A DNA stretch of 39,139 bases from a virus, in IMG/VR virus record IMGVR_UViG_3300020034_000044, positions 1-39,139 of that record; one strand, given 5' to 3'. The position numbers were made by a program, and so were the translations under genes. The notes under the pieces are model-generated. The model saw only the letters and a list, made by a program, of their open reading frames with translations, was not told the DNA's origin and did not search any database. Of this stretch, positions 6,585 to 15,249 are shown in pieces (the first letter of the stretch is position 1; each line of letters opens with the position of its first letter).

Positions 6585-6735
6585 CGTCTTAAAGAAACTT
6601 GAACGCACATTAACGGAGCGCATTGCAACGCGCATCCGTCGCGGCAAGCCACGCCCTACGTTTTCTGTGGATGACGCAACAATCGTGAAATGGGCCGAGC
6701 AGTATTCGCAAAGTTTTATGAAGAAAATGAAATGA
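6577..6735 (+). CDS. Small basic protein after terL
   Basis: ATG 6577 lies inside the last codons of terL. The 52-residue product is strongly basic (LKKLERTLTERIATRIRRGK) and ends MKKMK; its stop overlaps the next ATG. A nucleic-acid or capsid-adaptor role is possible. No family recognised. Confidence 0.6.
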   Translation: MLSVLKKLERTLTERIATRIRRGKPRPTFSVDDATIVKWAEQYSQSFMKKMK

Positions 6736-7052
6736 CGCCGGGCCTGCGTAACCACAAAGAGGCGAGCTTGCGCGTTGCCATACCTGATGGCGTGCCGGAA
6801 GAACTGCGCGAAGGCATACGCGAGATAGTGGCGCTGCAATCTGAATCGCAAGGCAAAGGCCACGCTACGAAGCTCATGCACGAGGTATGCACCGAGGCTG
6901 ATGTATACGGCAAGGTGCTGTTCCTGCAACCGCAGCCGTTTGATGATGGCATGGACGCGGATAAGTTGGAGCAGTTCTACAAAAAATTCGGATTCGAGAA
7001 AATACAGGATGAACCTGTTGTGCTGATGGCGCGAAAGCTGTTTCACCAATGA
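6732..7052 (+). CDS. GNAT-family acetyltransferase
   Basis: The protein has 106 residues from ATG 6732 (ATGA overlap). SQGKGHATKLM (residues 39-49) matches GNAT motif A (Q/RxxGxG/A), which binds the acetyl-CoA pyrophosphate. LEQFYKKFGFEKI (79-91) is the usual motif B segment. The enzyme should transfer an acetyl group to an amine or lysine; the target is unknown. It lies between terminase and portal in the coupled late operon, so it is co-expressed with virion genes. Acetylation of a host or virion protein is inference. Confidence 0.8.
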   Translation: MTPGLRNHKEASLRVAIPDGVPEELREGIREIVALQSESQGKGHATKLMHEVCTEADVYGKVLFLQPQPFDDGMDADKLEQFYKKFGFEKIQDEPVVLMARKLFHQ

Positions 7053-9358
7053 GCGTCTCCGACCAACAATCCGCAGGCGCTGACGACAAGCAGCCCAAGA
7101 CTAAAGACGAGGCAATCTTAGAGGAAGCCCGCGACCGCCGCCGCATGTGCGAGAGCGCCGAGGGCGACAATCATCGTAACGCCCGCGATGACCTGCTGTT
7201 CCTGACGGGCGGCGATAATCAGTGGGATGCGGAAGCGGCAATCATCCGCAGGCGCGACAAGCGCATGATGCTGACGGTTAATAACCTGCCTACGTTCTTG
7301 AATCAGGTCACGAATCAGCAGCGCATGAATAAGCCTGCGATCAAGGTGCATCCTGTCGATGACAACGCAGACGAGGAAACCGCCGAGGTCTTGCAAGGGC
7401 TGATACGCCACATCGAATATGACTCGAATGCTGACGTGGCGACTTACCGCGGCGTGAACAGTGCTGCGTCTATCGGCTTTGGCTACTTCCGTCTCGTGAC
7501 CGAGTTCGAAAGCCCGAATACGTTCGATCAAAAGATCATGTTCAAGAGCATCCGCAACGCGCTGTCGGTGCATATCGATCCGTTGAGTCAGGAGCCGGAC
7601 GGCTCAGACATGACGTATTGCTTTATCGACTCCGTGATGGATCGTAAAGAATTCGAGCGCTGCTATCCTGATGCTGAGGCCAATAGCGTAGGCATCATCG
7701 GGCAGACTGAGTATTCTGGATGGTTCACCGATAAAACCGTGCTGGTGTGCGAGTATTACCGCATCCACAAAAAGGACGCGACGGTGTGCCTGCTGACCGA
7801 TGGCAGCAGCGGCTACAAGGACGAGTTGCCCAAGCCGTTACCGCTGGGCATATCGATCAAGCAGGAGCGCGAGAGTTTCCGGCCCGTAGTCGAATGGTTC
7901 AAGATTACCGGCTCCGATGTGCTAGAGCGCACCGAGATTAAATGCCAGTGGATTCCGGTATTCCCTGTATACGGCAACGAGATTGACGTTGACGGCAGGG
8001 TGGAGCGGTCCGGCGTGATACGCAACGCCAAAGACCCGTTCAAGATGTACAACTACTGCATTACCTGCGCTACTGAGGAAGTGAGCCTGCGCCCCAAGAC
8101 GCCGTTTATCATGGCAGAGGGGCAGGATGAGGGCTATCAGGATGAATGGGCTAATGCCAACTCGGTAAGCTACTCATCGCTCAAATACCGGCCTGTGAGC
8201 CTGGGCGGAACGTTAGCGCCGCCGCCACAGCGGCAGGCGATGGCCGATGTGCCGATGGGCATGCTGGCTATGATGCAGCACGCGGCGGACAACAAAAAGG
8301 CAACGACAGGGCTGTTTGATGCGTCATTCGGTGCCAAAGGAACGGCTACCAGCGGCGTGCAGGAGCGCGAGCAGCAGGCGCAGGGAGATGTGGCTAACTT
8401 CCACTACGCCGACAGCCTGAACATCACTGAGCGGCACGTCGGGCGCTGTCTGGTGAGCATGATCCCCAACTATTACGACGCGGCGCGCACGGTGCGGCTG
8501 TTGGGCGAGGATAACACCGCATCGCAGGCCAAAATCAACCAGCCATACGACAAAAAAGCCAAGGGCGGCGGTGTTAAAACCGTGATGCATGACCTGACGG
8601 TGGGCAAGTATGACGTCACCGTGTCCGCAGGCCCAAGTTTCGCCAGCAAGCGGCAGGAAGCGGCTGAGTTCCTGACCGCTGCGATGCAGGCGGCTAAAGA
8701 CCCTGTGTTTAACCAGATCGTCACCTATCAGGCGTTCAAGAATCAGGACGTCCCCGGCGCCGAAGAAGCGACCAAGATGATGAAAAGGGCCATGCCGCCG
8801 AACATCGTTGAGGCCGAGGACGAAGACGATCAGGAACCGACGATGCAGACGCCGCACGGCCCGATGCCGATATCGCAGGTGCCGCAGTTGATCGAACAAA
8901 TGGGCGCAGCGCTGCAAAACGCTGAAAAAGCTCTGGATCAGGCCAAGGCCGATCAGGTCGAGAACCAGAAAAAAGAATTGCTCATCAAGCAATCGGCGGA
9001 ACAGACGCGCCATTTCGACGCAGAAACCAAGCGCTTCGAGTTCGAGGCAAGCGCGAAGGCGCAGCAGGAAGAAATCGCCATCAAGCGCATGGATGCGAAG
9101 ACAAAGCGCATTTCAGCCATCAAGGATGCGCTGATGCCGCAGTCAACTGGCGACGGAGAACAGCCATCCGGCCCATCTATCGACGAAGTGACCCGCGTGC
9201 TGAGCGAAACGCTTGCCGAACCTGCGCCGATACCGCAGTTCATGGAAATTACCGCGCCCAGCGGTAAGACATTCAGAGTTGAAGTACCGCAGGATGGAGC
9301 AGGTGAAATGAACATCACGGCTCCGAGCGGCCAGCAGATGAAAGTCACACTGCAATGA
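7049..9358 (+). CDS. Portal protein (P22 gp1-like)
   Basis: At 769 residues it matches the P22-type portal, close to P22's 725. It forms the dodecameric DNA channel at the capsid vertex. Family-like stretches include NLPTFLNQVTNQQRMNKPAI (near residue 80), a central IDPLSQEPDGSDMTYCF, and ATTGLFDASFG and SGVQEREQQAQGD around 410-435. The C-terminal ~150 residues are Gln/Lys/Ala-rich helices (barrel-like), then a short beta tail with two similar ITAPSG motifs. ATG 7049 overlaps the GNAT stop. Confidence 0.93.
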   Translation: MSVSDQQSAGADDKQPKTKDEAILEEARDRRRMCESAEGDNHRNARDDLLFLTGGDNQWDAEAAIIRRRDKRMMLTVNNLPTFLNQVTNQQRMNKPAIKVHPVDDNADEETAEVLQGLIRHIEYDSNADVATYRGVNSAASIGFGYFRLVTEFESPNTFDQKIMFKSIRNALSVHIDPLSQEPDGSDMTYCFIDSVMDRKEFERCYPDAEANSVGIIGQTEYSGWFTDKTVLVCEYYRIHKKDATVCLLTDGSSGYKDELPKPLPLGISIKQERESFRPVVEWFKITGSDVLERTEIKCQWIPVFPVYGNEIDVDGRVERSGVIRNAKDPFKMYNYCITCATEEVSLRPKTPFIMAEGQDEGYQDEWANANSVSYSSLKYRPVSLGGTLAPPPQRQAMADVPMGMLAMMQHAADNKKATTGLFDASFGAKGTATSGVQEREQQAQGDVANFHYADSLNITERHVGRCLVSMIPNYYDAARTVRLLGEDNTASQAKINQPYDKKAKGGGVKTVMHDLTVGKYDVTVSAGPSFASKRQEAAEFLTAAMQAAKDPVFNQIVTYQAFKNQDVPGAEEATKMMKRAMPPNIVEAEDEDDQEPTMQTPHGPMPISQVPQLIEQMGAALQNAEKALDQAKADQVENQKKELLIKQSAEQTRHFDAETKRFEFEASAKAQQEEIAIKRMDAKTKRISAIKDALMPQSTGDGEQPSGPSIDEVTRVLSETLAEPAPIPQFMEITAPSGKTFRVEVPQDGAGEMNITAPSGQQMKVTLQ

Positions 9359-9377
9359 AAATTAACAGGTAACAACT

Positions 9378-9848
9378 ATGGCCACCGGCACAATTAAATG
9401 GTTTGCACAGGGCTTGCTCGATCTGGGCAACAAGATACACAACTTATCCAGCGATTCGCTGCGTCTTGGCATCGTTACCAGTGCAACCGTGCCAACGCTG
9501 TCCACAGCAGCTCCACACTGGGGCGGCACTGGAACCACCAACTTTGCAACCAATCAGGTAGGCACCGGAGGCACGCAATACACCGGGCCTAAGACGCTCG
9601 CGTCCGTGACGTGGACGCTGGTATCAAACGTGCCAACGCTGCGCGTTGCTGACATTGTGATGACGCAGGATGCATCAGGCTTCACGACCGGCGCATACGG
9701 TATTCTTTACAACAACACGGACGCGAACAAGCGTGCTCTGGGATTCGTGGAATTGCGCTCTGCCGGTAATTTGTCGTTGGTTGCGAGCGCGGTAACGATT
9801 GACTGGGGCGGCGCGGGTACTGACGTGCTGACGATTACTCAATCGTGA
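9378..9848 (+). CDS. Virion structural protein (156 aa)
   Basis: ATG 9378 follows AGGTAAC. The product starts ATGTIKWFAQGLLDLGN, then becomes a Thr/Gly-rich beta protein (HWGGTGTTNFATNQVGTGGT) that ends WGGAGTDVLTITQS. Such proteins occur in head modules of phages with P22-like portals. It is likely a capsid-surface or assembly component. No enzyme motif. It opens the 5.9-kb block inserted between portal and scaffold. Confidence 0.65.
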   Translation: MATGTIKWFAQGLLDLGNKIHNLSSDSLRLGIVTSATVPTLSTAAPHWGGTGTTNFATNQVGTGGTQYTGPKTLASVTWTLVSNVPTLRVADIVMTQDASGFTTGAYGILYNNTDANKRALGFVELRSAGNLSLVASAVTIDWGGAGTDVLTITQS

Positions 9849-11464
9849 TACCAGGCGGCGCACGGCCTTATGTTGGCGGAGGGCCTACTGCGCCGACATG
9901 GAACGGCGTGCCTCCGCTGTCGTTCGCGCTGGACGAAATCAAGTCTGTGTCGGTTACGGCTTATGTCGATGATTACAGTTCCGGCACTGACGTTATAACG
10001 CTCGATGTGACCAGTGCGGCCTTGCCTACAGGATTAACGTTCAACGGCACGCAATATGTATCAGCCGGCTCGCAGTCGATTGGTGACACGGCTCTCGTAT
10101 ACCTGAGCATCAGCAGAAGCGGCGGGGCTGGCGTGCGCAGTCCGGCGATGACGATACACGTCGCTGATGTGCTGCGGTTCAGGACTGTGCCAACGATTAA
10201 CTTTGATCTTGGCGATGCGGAGAATGTTGATGTTGAACCGTATCTGATTAACCCGCTTTCGCTTGATGTTGACTATTCGCAGATTGGAGCGTCGCTACCC
10301 TCCGGCGTCACTTTCAACGCTGGCTCGCATCAATTTGAGTATGACGGCGGCGGCGCTGCCGGAACGACTACCGGAGCGCAATTGCAGGTAGATCTGGAAG
10401 CGGCCCCTGGACTGACGCATCTTTTTCTAGGATCTGACCCAGACTGCCCGAACTGGTCGCTTTCCATGAAGCACGTAACCGCTTCATTCTGCCCGGCGAA
10501 TAACCGCATGTATTTTCATAACGGAGACTACCGGCCCGGTGGCAGCCGTTACCCCGGCCTGACTCTGACCGATCAATCTTACTGTCAAGAAATGTGGTCG
10601 CTGGATATCGCGGCTCGTTTGGCAGACCCTACTAACGTAGCGGCGGGCTGGCGCTTTGAGTATTCCTACATCGGCAATGGTGGCAGCACCGTTCAGCCGA
10701 AACACCCTGATTTTTGCGGGTTGCCTTGGGACACAACGCGAAATGTGTTCTGGATGGTTCCGGGCACTCTTGTGGCGGCGAGTCAGAACGCGCCGGGAGA
10801 AACGTCTGGCACAGTGAGCGATACCAATTTCCGCTGGTATGAAATGATGCAGTTCAATGTTGGAACCAATGTTTGGTCTACTTTCCCTGCTTACGGTGTT
10901 GGGCCTGATTTTGGCGAAACATGGATGTCGATCTACGACCCGGTACGCGACAGGCTGGTGCGCTCTGGATTGAATGGCGGCTCTGGCGGGGTGCTCAATA
11001 TTTTTGACTGCGCTGCAACGACATGGCTATCCGCAGTGGGTATGGGCGAATGGCCCGTAAGCCACCACACCATACGAATATCAAAGCAGTATCTTGCCGC
11101 CGACATGTCGGCGCGTTTCGTCTACGCCATTGACGACACCGAGCATCGCGTATTGCGATTCAGTCTGGACAGCAGTTACGCGGTTACGGACATGTTGGCC
11201 GCTCCTGGCGCTGCATGGCCATCAGACAATGACGCCTTTCTGCTCTTTAACTCAGTGCATCGCGTACTGGAATATTTCAACCTGACCGAGAGTGTGATCT
11301 ACACAGCGCCGGTAGATTCATTGCCGCTCGTCTGGACGCAGAGCGCCGATTTCGGTCGTCATGTACGCATGGGCGGATACGACCCGGTCAATGACGTGTC
11401 GGTGTGGTCGGGGGGTGTTGCGGAAGACGCCAACAATTTAATTACGTTCTACCAGCACACATGA
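9845..11464 (+). CDS. Ig-like plus beta-propeller structural protein
   Basis: The 539-residue product begins at GTG 9845, overlapping the previous stop. Residues ~20-190 hold two Ig-like beta domains of the putative-Ig kind (LPTGLTFNGTQY and LPSGVTFNAGSHQFEYDG are matching strands). The rest has blade-like repeats: DTTRNVFWMV, YDPVRDRLVRSG, DDTEHRVLRFS and YDPVNDVSVWSGG, each an aromatic/Asp turn followed by a strand, typical of Kelch or galactose-oxidase-type propellers. It probably decorates the capsid and contacts carbohydrates or a host surface. It is coupled to a second propeller gene. Confidence 0.65.
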   Translation: MIPGGARPYVGGGPTAPTWNGVPPLSFALDEIKSVSVTAYVDDYSSGTDVITLDVTSAALPTGLTFNGTQYVSAGSQSIGDTALVYLSISRSGGAGVRSPAMTIHVADVLRFRTVPTINFDLGDAENVDVEPYLINPLSLDVDYSQIGASLPSGVTFNAGSHQFEYDGGGAAGTTTGAQLQVDLEAAPGLTHLFLGSDPDCPNWSLSMKHVTASFCPANNRMYFHNGDYRPGGSRYPGLTLTDQSYCQEMWSLDIAARLADPTNVAAGWRFEYSYIGNGGSTVQPKHPDFCGLPWDTTRNVFWMVPGTLVAASQNAPGETSGTVSDTNFRWYEMMQFNVGTNVWSTFPAYGVGPDFGETWMSIYDPVRDRLVRSGLNGGSGGVLNIFDCAATTWLSAVGMGEWPVSHHTIRISKQYLAADMSARFVYAIDDTEHRVLRFSLDSSYAVTDMLAAPGAAWPSDNDAFLLFNSVHRVLEYFNLTESVIYTAPVDSLPLVWTQSADFGRHVRMGGYDPVNDVSVWSGGVAEDANNLITFYQHT

Positions 11465-12732
11465 CCAGCGTACAGAGCAACACATTCAATATCGTCATCA
11501 CGGATACGTCAGCGCTTCCGTCATGGCTTGCGGGTAAATCAGTGAACGAGTGGGTAGCAATTCCCAATTCGCAACTGACTGACTACGCTAATTTCAGCGA
11601 TGCCTATATCGTAGGCCTTGGCATGCCGCTCCCTAGCACGCACAGCAATACCATGACGTGGGGTCCAAATAAATACGGAGCCAATGCTGACAACGGACGC
11701 ACCGGCGAAAGTTGGGCGGTAGGCGGCGGGCATACCACTTACTCCGGCATGATGTTTGACGATCAGTTAAGCCGCGTGATAGTCGGCGGCGGCGATTCTC
11801 AGTGGGCCGAGAACTCCATGCACGCATTTGAATACGCTCACGATACGCCGGTGTGGGTGCAAAACATTATCGCTAGTTGCCACAAGGATTATTTCAAAAC
11901 TCCGAGCACGCACCCCAGCACATACCCAACCCCAACAGGCGGCGACGATACCCGCTTCTTCCGCATGTATGACGGCAGCCGGCGCGGCGGGCACAGTTAC
12001 TGGGCACCGCAGTTCTTGCGTGCTCGCAACTGGCTGACATTTTTCGGACAGCAGCAGGCATGGCCGGTGGACTTCGGGTTTGATCCAGAGGTGCATGTTG
12101 GTGATTTGGATACGGCTTTGTGGCTTGCGACCAACCCCATTGCAGATCGCCCGGCATTTGCCAATGACGAAGACGCATGGATGCAGAAGCATCCGCTTAC
12201 CGAGGATATTTACTTTTGGGGATCGGGAGGCATCCTGCGTAAGTGGGATGAATCGAGCAACGCCTACTCATCGGTGCTAGACCTGTTCAGCACGCACGAC
12301 GGCGCGCGACTGACTGGATCGATTGACTGGACAAATAACTACATCCTGTTCGCAAGCGGTGGTTTAGGCGGCTACACACACACTAATTTCCTTGTCGATC
12401 TGAGTTCGCCTTCTAAAGTTGATGTGACGGTCGTTGGCCCTTACGCGAGTGAATACATCGTCTATAGAAATGGCGGCCTGTGGTGGTGTCCCGATCAAGG
12501 GCACCACCGATTTTACAAAGACGATGGCTTCGTCTACAGCGTAACGCGTACCGGCTCCGCAGAGGTAACGGTGGATCGCGTGAGTATGACCGGCACCGGG
12601 CCAGTGGATCAAGCCAGCCAGAACAATAAAGCGGGCGGCATTCTGAACAACATGCAATACGACTTCAATCTCAATGGCATGGTGCTGCGCCTCGGCGACG
12701 CTTTGCCGATTTATTTTATGAGGACGGCGTAA
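11461..12732 (+). CDS. Second beta-propeller-like structural protein
   Basis: ATG 11461 overlaps the previous stop (ATGA). The 423 residues contain repeated propeller-like turns: WAVGGGHTTYSGMMFDDQLS, RVIVGGGDSQW, RNWLTFFGQQQAWPV and NYILFASGGLGG. The N-terminal SWLAGKSVNEWVAIPNS replaces the Ig region of its neighbour. It looks related in fold to the gene before it, perhaps by duplication and divergence. Role in the virion surface or glycan binding is inferred; no catalytic residues assigned. Confidence 0.6.
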   Translation: MTSVQSNTFNIVITDTSALPSWLAGKSVNEWVAIPNSQLTDYANFSDAYIVGLGMPLPSTHSNTMTWGPNKYGANADNGRTGESWAVGGGHTTYSGMMFDDQLSRVIVGGGDSQWAENSMHAFEYAHDTPVWVQNIIASCHKDYFKTPSTHPSTYPTPTGGDDTRFFRMYDGSRRGGHSYWAPQFLRARNWLTFFGQQQAWPVDFGFDPEVHVGDLDTALWLATNPIADRPAFANDEDAWMQKHPLTEDIYFWGSGGILRKWDESSNAYSSVLDLFSTHDGARLTGSIDWTNNYILFASGGLGGYTHTNFLVDLSSPSKVDVTVVGPYASEYIVYRNGGLWWCPDQGHHRFYKDDGFVYSVTRTGSAEVTVDRVSMTGTGPVDQASQNNKAGGILNNMQYDFNLNGMVLRLGDALPIYFMRTA

Positions 12733-13541
12733 TGTCACGCACCATACTAACAACCGGCCTTGCGCTTAAAGCGCGTGTCATCTGGGGCGTCGATGATGAC
12801 GGTGTTCAGAGGGTGTTCAAATCCTTCAATTCGTCCGGCGTTCGCAATGAAGATTTAGTCAACGCTGACATGACGGTAAGTGGCACTCTTTCATACAGTG
12901 ATATCACCTGGGCTGGTGGGTCTAGTGGCGTGCCTAAGACGCTTAAAACAGTAAAGTCCATCAGCGGCAGCTATGTGCAGTTCGGCACCAACAAGCCGTA
13001 TATCGATGACAGTACCGTTTACACCAACGGCCTGTTGATGATCTATACCGGGCTTGCGCCAGCCGAGGGCGTGGATCAATTCGCTACCCGAGATTCGGGT
13101 GGGCGTATTCCAGCGCCGTCGGCAGCGCCCAGCAACAAAATGGCGTGCCTGGCTTTAACGACAGTAATCGGCGCAAGCGCTGCGGATGTGGCTTCTGGCA
13201 ATCAGGTCACGATGGCCAACCAGCAAATACAGTCGCGCACCGATGGGCATTTCTATGTCGGTGAATCCAATGTTGCAATACTGGAAGACACCGGATCGAC
13301 GGACGCGGTAAACACGCTGACCGGGCAGGGCGCTATCAGTAAATTGCTGGCGGATGCGAGCGGCAACTTTTGGACGAAATCTACTGCGCTATTCATGATT
13401 ATTGGCGACGACTACGCCAATTCAGCGGCTCGCCTCGCGGCTTTGCAGCCTTATCACAACGATCCATACGGAACGATTTTTGAAGCGCCGGTTGGCGGCG
13501 GTAACGCACGCGCAAGATTTTCAACATTACTAGGAGTATGA
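12732..13541 (+). CDS. Virion structural protein (269 aa)
   Basis: ATG 12732 shares a base with the previous stop (TAATG). The protein starts SRTILTTGLALKARVIWGVDD and alternates beta-rich and small-residue segments. A GTIFEAPVGGGNARARFSTL end suggests a fold used for assembly. It lacks enzyme motifs. It is placed with the head-decoration block by position. Confidence 0.55.
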   Translation: MSRTILTTGLALKARVIWGVDDDGVQRVFKSFNSSGVRNEDLVNADMTVSGTLSYSDITWAGGSSGVPKTLKTVKSISGSYVQFGTNKPYIDDSTVYTNGLLMIYTGLAPAEGVDQFATRDSGGRIPAPSAAPSNKMACLALTTVIGASAADVASGNQVTMANQQIQSRTDGHFYVGESNVAILEDTGSTDAVNTLTGQGAISKLLADASGNFWTKSTALFMIIGDDYANSAARLAALQPYHNDPYGTIFEAPVGGGNARARFSTLLGV

Positions 13542-13542
13542 A

Positions 13543-14328
13543 ATGAGTGACAATGTAACAACGAGCGCGGGCACCGGAGACGGCGCAACTTTTGCTTCCG
13601 ATGATATAGGAGGAATTCAACATACGCGGGTAAAAGCGGGCTTCGGCGTTGACGGTTCATACGTGGATGTGAGCGCCACTGATCCGTTGCCGGTTGCGCT
13701 GCCGTCCGCGACCACGGCATTTCTGGATGGACTGGAAACGCTGATTGGCGCGACGAATACCGCTCTGGCTACGATGGACACTCACGTAGACGGCATAGAA
13801 GCGCTGCTTGGCACGAGCAACACGGCCCTGCAGCTGATCGACAATTCCGCAGTTGACCACGACGCGGCTACCGTAGCGGGCGTCACGCAGATAGGTCTTG
13901 TGGCGCGCAGCACGGAGCCGACTGCGGTAGCGTCAGCCGACGCGACGAAAGCGCTTGGAACGCTTCTCGGTAAGCAAGTCATGTTGCCGTTTGCGATCCC
14001 TGCATCGACATTGCAATACGCGGCGGCAACATCAGGCATTACCAATACGTCAGACGTTGCAGCAGTAGCCGCGGCTGGCTCCGGTATCCGCAACTACATT
14101 ACCGGGGTTCAGGTCATCAACGGCCATGCGACGGTTAGCACCGAAGTAGTGATTAAAGACGGCTCTACGGTGATCTGGCGTGGTTTTGCGCAAGCGGCTG
14201 GCGGCGGGTGTGCGGCGAAGTTTTCACCGCCCTTGCGCGGCACGGCAAACACGGCCATAAATGTTGCCAACATCACGACCGGCAGCGCAACGTATTTCAA
14301 CCTGCAAGGCTTTGTCGCTGCTGAATAA
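13543..14328 (+). CDS. Virion structural protein with conserved head-fibre-like N-terminus
   Basis: AGGAG precedes ATG 13543. Residues 18-40 (ASDDIGGIQHTRVKAGFGVDG) match an N-terminal module common in phage structural and fibre proteins. A middle region carries two near repeats (LETLIGATNTALATMD and IEALLGTSNTALQLID), likely coiled-coil trimerising segments. The C-terminal ~110 residues (GIRNYITGVQVINGHAT to TTGSATYFNLQGFV) form a beta domain found at the end of other phage surface proteins. The layout anchor, shaft and tip suggests a capsid-attached fibre. Confidence 0.65.
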   Translation: MSDNVTTSAGTGDGATFASDDIGGIQHTRVKAGFGVDGSYVDVSATDPLPVALPSATTAFLDGLETLIGATNTALATMDTHVDGIEALLGTSNTALQLIDNSAVDHDAATVAGVTQIGLVARSTEPTAVASADATKALGTLLGKQVMLPFAIPASTLQYAAATSGITNTSDVAAVAAAGSGIRNYITGVQVINGHATVSTEVVIKDGSTVIWRGFAQAAGGGCAAKFSPPLRGTANTAINVANITTGSATYFNLQGFVAAE

Positions 14329-15035
14329 TGACGATAGGCGCACTATTTTTCTCGGCGTGGTATGACGGCGCTGTACCGTTTGGTACAAGCCCGTTTGATA
14401 ACGACTATGATTCAACCGCGCCGCCTATAGGGGCGTTCGCGTTCCTGAAGGGCTATGGCATAGGCAGCGGGCATATCAATTGCACGCCGGGCAATGCTGT
14501 GGCCGATGGTGTTACGGCCAGCATCACGCTAAGTCAGATTGCGCAGTGTGAAGTGGGTAATGCTGTGGCGGATGGCGTTACCTGCACGATTATTGCGGCA
14601 GCGGCACCTGTCGATGACCCCGGACGCAGCGGCGGACTTCCGCAGCTTATGTACGCGCCGCGCAAGCGCGAGTCAGAAGCCGACAAGCTGCGACGGCGTA
14701 TCAAGTTGGGCATCATCAAGCCGGAAAACACAGTCGAGGAAGTCAGTCTATCCGATGATGAGTTGCAGGCCCGCAAAGAGGCCATTCACATGGAAATTGC
14801 TTTGCAGGCGCAGATGGCAGAAGCCGCTCAGTACCGTGCCCAGATCGAGCGCATGGAGGCGATGCAGCGGGATCGCAACAGCAAGATTATCGAGCAGCAG
14901 TTATTGCGCAAGAGGCAGGAAGAACAAATGGCTCAATTGCAGGCAGAGGCCGCGCAGGAGCATGCCGAAATGATCGACGTTGCCTATGCTGCTAAGCAGG
15001 CGATTGACGCTATACGAAACAGGAAAAGATCATGA
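14328..15035 (+). CDS. Structural protein with repeat motif and coiled-coil tail
   Basis: ATG 14328 overlaps the previous stop (TAATG). The product has 235 residues. The first ~90 contain a tandem motif, GNAVADGVTASITL and GNAVADGVTCTII, encoded by similar DNA at about 14491 and 14557. From residue ~115 it is highly charged and helical (RKRESEADKLRRRIKLG, then QAQMAEAAQYRAQIERMEAM), a probable coiled coil. It may be a minor virion or assembly protein; no family assigned. Confidence 0.55.
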   Translation: MTIGALFFSAWYDGAVPFGTSPFDNDYDSTAPPIGAFAFLKGYGIGSGHINCTPGNAVADGVTASITLSQIAQCEVGNAVADGVTCTIIAAAAPVDDPGRSGGLPQLMYAPRKRESEADKLRRRIKLGIIKPENTVEEVSLSDDELQARKEAIHMEIALQAQMAEAAQYRAQIERMEAMQRDRNSKIIEQQLLRKRQEEQMAQLQAEAAQEHAEMIDVAYAAKQAIDAIRNRKRS

Positions 15036-15232
15036 ACGAAAATGAATCCTCTTTAATCACGTTGACATTCCAGAGCGCAAATGGGAAAGCCGTTGACTTT
15101 TCCGAGGCTGAATACAACGCACATTTATCCGAGTTCTCAGAGGTAGCGCAACGATTTGATTACCGTCTGGCAGGCTACCGTCTTAACAGAGCTGTATTTA
15201 CGTCCAAGCCGCCCGCGCCGGTCGCGCGTTAA
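15032..15232 (+). CDS. Hypothetical protein (66 aa)
   Basis: ATG 15032 overlaps the previous stop (ATGA). The small product (LITLTFQSANGKAVDFSEAEY) has no recognised family and is the last gene before the scaffold. It may assist head assembly, by position only. Confidence 0.5.
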   Translation: MNENESSLITLTFQSANGKAVDFSEAEYNAHLSEFSEVAQRFDYRLAGYRLNRAVFTSKPPAPVAR

Positions 15233-15249
15233 TTAAACGGAGATACCCC

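Noticed and set aside
8324-9013. 229-codon minus-strand ORF opposite the portal gene
   Set aside because: Shadow of the portal; no ribosome site, Arg/His-rich composition typical of antisense frames.
11404-11460. Upstream extension of the second propeller gene
   Set aside because: Those codons lie inside the first propeller gene; ATG 11461 with ATGA overlap is the likelier start.
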